DNA from: Volutella citrinella | Lineage: Eukaryota; Ascomycota; Sordariomycetes; Hypocreales; Nectriaceae | Direction: 5' to 3' | DNA: 64,000 bases | Assembly (NCBI GenBank): GCA_034401135.1 | Contig: JAWZSP010000005.1 | Span: forward strand, 4,464,001 to 4,528,000 | Shown here: positions 58,018-64,000 of the stretch, one piece after another | How the letters are laid out: every line of letters begins with the position of its first letter | How positions within the stretch are numbered: the first letter of the stretch is position 1 | Translations under genes and position numbers: made by a program | The notes under the pieces: generated by a model | Told to the model about the DNA's origin: nothing | The model's database searches: none | What the model saw: the letters and a program-made list of their open reading frames with translations, nothing else

Positions 58018-59336
58018 AAAGGTTTATCGCAACCTTCCTACAACCTTTGGTGGTGCAGAGACCTTAATGGACAAGAAGGCCGCCATTTGCTGCATCTGTG
58101 AAATGCTAATTGTGACTCATTACGTACTAACACTGTGGTTGAGATGTTGGGTATGACATCTACTGTGAAATTTGCTGTGGTTTCTATTGTGTATATATCA
58201 GGCTGTGTGTTGCACGGGCTTGTTGACTATCTTCCATATAGGTCTGCAAGGTAGGGGATTGGTTCAGTATTTGGTGGTGGGTAGAGGAGCCCGCGAAGCT
58301 CGCTCTGATGGCGTATCGCCTGAGGCAGATCCCGGATTGTTGCTACTACTTAACGGCGCTTGGCAGGTGGTATGTCGGGGTGTCGTACTCGCAGATGAGT
58401 AGCCGTCTCGTTTGCCGCACATATGAAATGACAGTATTACAAGCCGATACTTGGCCAAGTAGATAAATAGCTCTATATTGTGGCGATGATATATTCTTCT
58501 ATTTCTACTCCCCCCCGTGTGTGTGTGCATATTTCTATCTCGCGTCTCCTTACGCGACGCGTACTGTTAAAAGCAAGTATCCCGTCTTAATTGGCTAGTT
58601 GGAAAACAGACTGTAGAGGGGTGGATTAAATGGACTCTACCCCCTGGAAAGCGGGGCGAGGAAAATGGACTCTACGGAGTACGTCAGGACGTAATTGAAT
58701 TGCTTACTCGGCCGTATCGCGCCTGGGTTAGCCGGGTAAATATGGGCTTATCCCCGGAGCGCCCCCTTTCCCGCAGCGCCGTCCGGACAGTAACCAAGGT
58801 CACTCTGCTGGGCTGGCGGGACAGGTCCTAGGCTGTTGTTAGAAGCTGCTGTTACAAGCTGCAGTCGCCCGGGCAGTTAGCTCATATCAGTTATTTCATA
58901 TCAGCCCTGATATAACTTGTAGGCTAGCAGGGCGATAGGACGAGGCCGTGGGCTGACTCAAATACAGTAAGCCATTCTAGGCTGGAAAAGAAGGTGACTT
59001 CGCACCCTAGACAATACGACGTGGCAGCGTATTAGCGGGCTAGGTGACGGGACCAGCGGGCCCTCGACCCGACCACAGAGATGCAGGGATCACCGCAAGG
59101 TATAGTAACCGGGTCTAGAATGCATTTACCCCCCTCCCCCAATGAACCAGACTGATCCCTCGACAGGCTGGCTTCCGTAATCGGGTATGAATAGAATAAG
59201 CAGCGGTCGGACTGTATGTGCATTTCCGTGACATTATATATATTGTCTCCCTCTTCCCTCTTCCCGCCGATCTTATACCTCACCGAGTAAGCAACATTGG
59301 CTACAGCAGCCAACTGCAACAGCCACTCCTGCCAAC
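58018..59336. other. Intergenic, no gene recognised
   Basis: About 1.3 kb upstream of the hydrolase gene. It contains a short (GT)n tract near 58517-58528 and a repeated word AATGGACTCTAC (58628, 58664). Short ORFs on both strands lack features. The last part should hold the hydrolase promoter. Confidence 0.5.
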
Positions 59337-60275
59337 ATGAAAAGCCTCCTCTTTCTTGCCAGCCTTTTCACCGTGCTTCTCGCATCTCCTTTGAATGCCG
59401 AAGTGGAAGGATCGCGCACTACGACAACCGCTGTTCCGACACATACTGGTCAGGTCGAAACCGAAGACGGAGTCCACCTAAGTTACAAACAATGCGGGCC
59501 CAAGCATGGCCAGAACATTCTCTTTATCCCAGGCTGGCATCAGAGCGCAGCTGAATGGCGCAAGCAAGTCGAATACTTCTGCTGCGCCGGCTATCGCGTT
59601 ACAGCATACGACATGCGTGGACATGGCGAGTCGGAGAAGCCCAGCTTTGGCTATCGTGTTACCCGTTTCGCTGCAGACTTGAACGACCTGCTGAACAAGC
59701 TCGACCTCAAGGACCTAAGCATTGTAGCGCATTCTATGGGGTCGTCTATTACCTGGGCCTGGTGGGATCAGTATCCCCATGCTCGTCACCGTGTCGATCA
59801 TCTTGTGCTGGTTGACCAGTCGTCTGTGCTGGTGGCCGACCCTCACTGGAACGCCAGCCAGACAGCCAAAGTGTCAGCCCTCTTCACCCCGGACGGCGTC
59901 TATGATCTCGCCAACGACATGGCAGCACAAACGCCACCGTTTGTGAAGAGCATGTTCTCGCCTTCGATTTCCAAGGCTGATTACGAATGGATCCTGTCGG
60001 AAAACAGGAAGTTGAGCGACGCAAACGCCGCCACGCTTCTGATCGACCATGCATTCCGGGACTGGCGTGACGTGCTCCCGCGGATAAATGTCCCTTCCTT
60101 CATCGTCGCGGGAGAGATCAGCGTCAACGCGCCGGCTGGTATCGTGTGGGTTGCTACTCAGATACCCGGGGCCAAGAGTTACACCTTTACCGCCGAGGAG
60201 AAGGGCAGCCATTTCATGTTCTGGGAGAACCCTACTAAGTTTAATAAGCTAGTTGAAAACTTTGTTACTATATGA
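59337..60275 (+). CDS. Secreted alpha/beta hydrolase
   Basis: Single exon, 312 aa, ATG at 59337. Residues 1-21 are a signal peptide (MKSLLFLASLFTVLLASPLNA). The alpha/beta-hydrolase core runs about 38-310: oxyanion segment FIPGWHQS (63-70), AYDMRGHGES (90-99), nucleophile elbow AHSMGS with Ser133, likely acid Glu260 in FIVAGE, and His292 in GSHFMFWENP. Length is normal for the family. Similar proteins act as esterases, lactonases or non-heme peroxidase-like hydrolases; the substrate cannot be told. Signal peptide and a Thr-rich N-terminus imply extracellular action. One potential N-glycosylation site is NAS at about 172-174. It stands alone, with the cysteine-rich small protein downstream on the other strand. 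Confidence 0.88.
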   Translation: MKSLLFLASLFTVLLASPLNAEVEGSRTTTTAVPTHTGQVETEDGVHLSYKQCGPKHGQNILFIPGWHQSAAEWRKQVEYFCCAGYRVTAYDMRGHGESEKPSFGYRVTRFAADLNDLLNKLDLKDLSIVAHSMGSSITWAWWDQYPHARHRVDHLVLVDQSSVLVADPHWNASQTAKVSALFTPDGVYDLANDMAAQTPPFVKSMFSPSISKADYEWILSENRKLSDANAATLLIDHAFRDWRDVLPRINVPSFIVAGEISVNAPAGIVWVATQIPGAKSYTFTAEEKGSHFMFWENPTKFNKLVENFVTI

Positions 60276-60347
60276 GGAGGATGTTTATAGATTTGAATTT
60301 TTAACCCGTCACTGTTACGTGCTCCACTGCTGGATCCAACAGGTATA

Positions 60348-60405
60348 TAGCACCTCCACCGCTTCAGTTGCTGCAGCAGGTGTTCCATGCCGACGGGTCA
60401 AGGCA
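60348..60405 (-). pseudogene. Broken duplicate of the last exon of the small Cys-rich protein
   Basis: These 58 bases match 60798-60855, inside the last exon of the downstream gene, at all but four or five positions. On the minus strand they read CLDPSAWNTCCSN and then a TGA stop where the intact gene has Lys. The copy is cut at its 5' side exactly where an LTR scrap begins. No upstream exons are present. Confidence 0.7.
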
Positions 60406-60463
60406 TAAACCCCCAGTACACCGGACTAGGTTTACACAGCTAGGAACCTACCCGATCGTCACA
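60405..60463 (-). repeat. Truncated Gypsy A-type LTR end
   Basis: In minus orientation it reads TGTGACGATCGGGTAGGTTC, then CTAGCTGTGTAAACCTAG and on to GGGGGTTTA, matching the first 59 or so bases of the LTR at 27976. Only this end remains. It abuts the exon duplicate. Confidence 0.75.
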
Positions 60464-60777
60464 CGAGATATCGCCGCTTTAACCGCCACGTGATATGGGC
60501 CCCTTGGCTTTGCAAGCTGCTGTTGCAAGCTCCTGTTGCAAGCATGGGTTGAGCCTGCATAAGCTTGGGTTAAGGGAGCGCAAGCTGGTTGGCTATCTCA
60601 ACGAACTTGACACAGGCGCTTTTTTTTACGAAACTGGCCCGGTTCCCATCCAGGTCGAAGACACACCAGGCCATGGAACGGGCCCGTTACGCCCTACAAA
60701 ATCGCGAGCTGGAACGGAGAGTTGTGATTAGGGGTTACACCTAACTCTTATCAAGATTATTAAGTAAAGTTCTAGTC
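60464..60777. other. Spacer with short tandem repeats
   Basis: Contains about three 13-base units resembling GCAAGCTGCTGTT near 60512-60550. No gene recognised. Confidence 0.4.
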
Positions 60778-61192
60778 CTAGGTCCAGCAAACAGCGCTAG
60801 CACCTCCACCGCTTTTGTTGCTGCAGCAGGTGTTCCACGCCGACGGGTCAAGGCAAGTGCCCCACTTAGAGTCCCTGCACTGTATAATTTTATTAGCTTT
60901 TATTTTATTATGCACTTTTACTACAAAGTTAGGGACTTACATTACCGCCATCGAGTTGCACGCTACTAGAGGATCTGCAGTAATAATTGGCATCAGCATA
61001 AATGTTGCAGCATGCCTTAGTAGCACTCTCGTGGTAGACTCCGTTAGGCCATCTGCAGACGCACCACCTGGTCCCTGCCATAGCTCTATTGAACGAGTGA
61101 TTAGCTCTGCGAATGAAACTAGTATACTAGAGACTTGCTGCATACCCGCTGGCGAGGAAGATAGAAGAAAGAACGATGGCCGAGACCTTCAT
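60778..61192 (-). CDS. Small secreted protein with ten cysteines (3 exons), effector-like
   Basis: Minus-strand exons 61192-61146, 61106-60941 and 60879-60778 join in frame across GT-AG introns of 39 and 61 bases (the second has GTAAGT and a CTAAC branch) to give 104 aa. Residues 1-16 are a signal peptide (MKVSAIVLSSIFLASG). The mature part has ten cysteines in the arrangement C-x-C, CC, C, C, C, CC, C, enough for five disulfides, with blocks TRWCVCRWPNGVY, KACCNIY and SAWNTCCSN. One sequon-like NKS lies near the end. No family recognised. Size, signal peptide and cysteine spacing fit a secreted effector, defence peptide or hydrophobic-surface protein. The 39-base first intron is unusually short, so its junction needs transcript support. 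A broken copy of its last exon lies 450 bases away. The ORF on the plus strand is a shadow. Confidence 0.65.
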
Positions 61193-63400
61193 AGTAAAAT
61201 TGGTAATTTGTAAAATGTGTGTAAAATAAGTATATATGTTGAGTGTTGTTGTGAAGATAGAGGTAAGGAACCTGGGGATTATATATATAATATAGTGTTC
61301 TAAGGATCCACTCATCCTTCGATCTGCTCCGTCGGGTTTAGCTGTATCTCGCCGAATAGGTTTGGCTCAGTATGTAGAGAAAGTCAAAAGCCAGCGTCAT
61401 GTGGCGGTCAAAGCGGCGATATCTCGGCTGGTCCAGCAGTTGTTGAGTCGACCATGGGGGCCAAAAATGCGGTTGCCGCGATAAGTGGCTTAGCTCCTTG
61501 TTTTACCAGTTATCTGGTCTGATGGGCTAACACTAGTAAGGCGGGGCGCTATCCCGGCTCAAGACAGGACCAACTAGCATTGGAAGAGAGCGTGGGGAGA
61601 AGCCATATGAGTGAGTAAACTCAAGTGTCGGGATTGAACTACATTCGTAAAATTGAATAAGTATTTTAGCTTGGTTTGTTATAGGCTTTATAGAACTTGG
61701 TCATCGCTATTGAACTCTGAAGGGTAGCTGGCAGCGCCCAATAAGATAAATCTAAAATAGTAAGGTGGTGCTTGCTTCCTGTAGGGGGAAGTTTGCATGT
61801 GCGTGTAGCTGGGCGTGGGGAGACGCCCCGCGAGAGAGGATCAAAGTCTGGTTTTCGGCCTCTCCTATCCTTCCGAGCTTGCGTAATGGCCTGATTACAT
61901 ATTGCACTTCCTACTTTCGTCAAGGTAGTGTATGCTTGGATGCTGTAGATCAGCTTGCAGCATGGCCGTCTCAGAGTGGAAGCGCTATAATTTCCACTAT
62001 TACATAAGCCAAACATATCCCGCTTACGTGGAATTGGTCAAACGAATAGGAGCGCGGGTTTGATGCTGACCTTCTGTAGGCTTTCTTTAGTGTAACTCTA
62101 TTCAGTTCAACTCCGGGCCGACAGACAAGTTCGATAGCCCCCATCTACTATTTGAGCACTCTCGGTGGTTTACCCATGAGTTGGTTCATTGCCCGGGGCA
62201 ACAGGCGACCCTGCTATCCATCCACGCTATGAATCAGGTCGGGAGCGTCGTCCGGTCCCATGTGTATAGATTTCTAGTTATTTTGATTAGAGCTCAGAAA
62301 TCGCAGCTACATAGTATGGTATCAAGCCCTGCGTTGTCACTCGATTCCCCCTGTTGGGAAACGGTCCTTGCTTCGATAGTCCATGCGTAACTATAGAACG
62401 AACGCAAATCGTGGTCTGGTCAATTGTTATGCCTCACCCGCTCAACCCTGCATCCCTGCTTTCCTTGATCCCGTGGCTTTCCCCCCATAGCCCCAACGAT
62501 CATCACCGGCGGCCAATCCTCTAACTGCCTGCCCATATCGATCACAAAGCGCTAAGCTGCTGCCCCCACATGGCGGTTGAGCGTGGCCTCGCCCCGGCCT
62601 TCCCCGCGTCATGTTGAGTCAAGCGTGCACCACACAGTTTGAACTAAAACCGCTTCTGTGCCGCCTTGGTAAGAATAAACTTTCCTAGTAAAGCCTCAAC
62701 AACGACTAGCAGCTGCTAGGCGCTGAGCAGTCACAGCTTTTCCCCTTTCTGAGACGCCAGCCCCTTTGAGTGTTGTCCCGACGGCCCGTGCGACAGTAGC
62801 CGCCAATCCAGTGGCCGGCCTGCACTACAGCCAGGTATCGACCTTGCAGAGCTACTATGCACGGGACATCGGTTATATCCCCCACGGTTCCGACCAACAG
62901 GGGTTCCGAATCCAAGAAACCCGATTTATGCAAGCCGCGTATAGTTCTGTACGAGCCATGTTATCCACAATCTTTTCTCTTATTGGTAATTTCCACATCG
63001 ACCCCTGACTGCCAACTCGACTCCCGCCCACCCTTCTTGCTCTGGCTCCCACTTCGAGGATCCGGCTTCGAGGACTTTCATATTCTTCACGCGACTGAGC
63101 GAAAGGCAACGTCATAGAGTAATCTCAATTGTTACCATTGAGCTCCCCTTGCTGAAGAAATGCACGGACATTGTTACGCCACGACAAGATATATACCATT
63201 AACGTAACGTCGAGGCGACGCCTACGTGTATCTAAGTAAGGTTTTCCTGTATAAAAGTATTTCAACGCTAAGATATCAATCCATTTGTTTGTCCCAGTCT
63301 TCTGTCACATCTGATATTAGTATCACTTGCACCCACACAAGTGAAATGCGTGTTTGCTTTGCCGTCGGGGCCAACATACACCTTCTTCGCATATTAGTTT
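61193..63400. other. Gene-poor interval, nothing confident
   Basis: About 2.2 kb of moderate GC. Short ORFs, such as minus 61666-62016 and plus 62766-63008, lack motifs or ATG starts. The promoter of the small secreted gene should lie just right of 61192. No repeats or RNA genes recognised. Confidence 0.5.
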
Positions 63401-64000
63401 CTACTCCATCGAGCGCGAGCCTCCCGCGAGTTGGTCCTGACTCGAATTCCCCGTCGTCGGCTGCATCTCGATAGATTCGACATCGACCCATGTTTCCTTG
63501 TGAATCCCAGACAACGTCGTCGGCGCCGTGTTGGTAGTCGACCTTATCTCGCTCCAATGCGATTGATGTGCGGACAGATTAAAATCGGTATTGTCCGTGC
63601 GACTTCTTGTGTATGATGCTGTGCTGCCGTAGCTGCGGACCAAGGCCTGCTGGATAAACGCCCAAGGTAGCAGCTTGATGATTGGCCCTAGTGACGGTAG
63701 GCAGATACTGATGACGCCGCAGCAGTTCTCGACTATAGTCCAAACAACGGAATCATCCATTGGCCAGTTGATGGCGAATGTTGTAAAGTCGACAAGCACT
63801 AGCAGGCGCAGGCGTATAATCGAAGTAATCACGACGCTATATCTATATTCAGCGCCATATGCTCATATACATGTAAAAGATTGGGAAGATGAGCTTACAA
63901 TCCGCCAAGTAGGAAGAACATGATAACGAAAACCTTTTGGGTCGTGGTGATTTTGAGTCTTAATACCTGTTGTATCGGTAAGAGGACCAAAACCAAGTCA
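63401..64000 (-). CDS. Pth11-like/rhodopsin-domain integral membrane protein, 3' part only
   Basis: Minus-strand exon 64000-63899 (running off the edge) and last exon 63836-63401, joined across a 62-base intron (GTAAGC donor, TATAG acceptor) with frame kept; about 178 residues are visible. Transmembrane segments: DLVLVLLPIQQVLRL, VFVIMFFLLGGFVVITSIIR and a last helix WTIVENCCGVISICLPSLGP, which is the characteristic final helix of the fungal rhodopsin-domain family (E...GIICACLPSLRP). These seven-helix proteins include Pth11, a plasma-membrane receptor for surface cues in plant pathogens. A Ser/Thr-rich cytoplasmic tail of about 100 residues follows, ending SRSME. The N-terminal half (first helices and any CFEM domain) is outside the window, so the subclass is unknown. 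Confidence 0.8.

Noticed and set aside
60512..60550. Three 13-base near-repeats as a possible CRISPR-like or minisatellite array
   Set aside because: Too few and too degenerate units, no spacers; a minor tandem repeat only.
60815..61213. 132-codon plus-strand ORF with hydrophobic segment
   Set aside because: It opens with TTG and lies opposite the three-exon secreted protein, whose splice sites and cysteines are more convincing.
62766..63117. Overlapping plus-strand ORFs
   Set aside because: No ATG at the start, no motif, and different frames overlap; chance open frames.

Overview
The window is nuclear DNA of a filamentous ascomycete, probably Pezizomycotina and perhaps Sordariomycetes. The reasons are short GT-AG introns of about 45-115 bases with CTAAC/CTGAC-type branch sites, a Cas1-type acyltransferase, a Pth11-like receptor fragment, fungal LTR retrotransposons, and heavy C-to-T/G-to-A decay of repeats typical of repeat-induced point mutation (RIP). 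No species can be fixed from the sequence alone. I see no rRNA, convincing tRNA or CRISPR array.

Layout. 0-4.6 kb: two convergent housekeeping-like genes, a Cas1-family multi-pass membrane protein (+) and a GlsA-type glutaminase with a STAS tail (-). 4.6-19 kb: an accessory stretch with a mariner-like transposase scrap, a large eight-exon secreted subtilisin-like gene (6465-11091, +), a stop-riddled unknown gene (12147-13540, -), a fragment related to the gene at 55-57 kb, and a decayed second subtilisin-like gene (15535-18648, -) that converges on the first. 19-54.4 kb: one AT-rich transposable-element island. It holds a TA-flanked MITE, two tail-to-tail solo LTRs, Gypsy A (20608-28376, -), a RIP desert, the younger chromodomain Gypsy B (30793-37794, +), and a Copia element (38631-54199) carrying two solo LTRs and chromodomain Gypsy C (45873-53990). 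An inverted 38-bp repeat with a 14-bp palindrome sits at both edges of the island.

54.4-64 kb: a frameshifted telomere-linked-helicase/OrsD-like remnant, a small lysine-rich hypothetical ORF, a secreted alpha/beta hydrolase, a three-exon small secreted protein with ten cysteines next to a broken copy of its last exon, and the 3' part of a Pth11-like seven-helix receptor that runs off the right edge.

The most interesting signal is that all three Gypsy elements carry, between pol and the 3' LTR and on the strand opposite pol, an extra reading frame with a cysteine cluster followed by helical or low-complexity sequence. In two of them it has spliceosomal introns. The secreted genes (subtilases, hydrolase, cysteine-rich protein) together with the RIP-affected repeats look like a dispensable, fast-evolving compartment. 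Exon structures were inferred by hand from reading frame and splice consensus.
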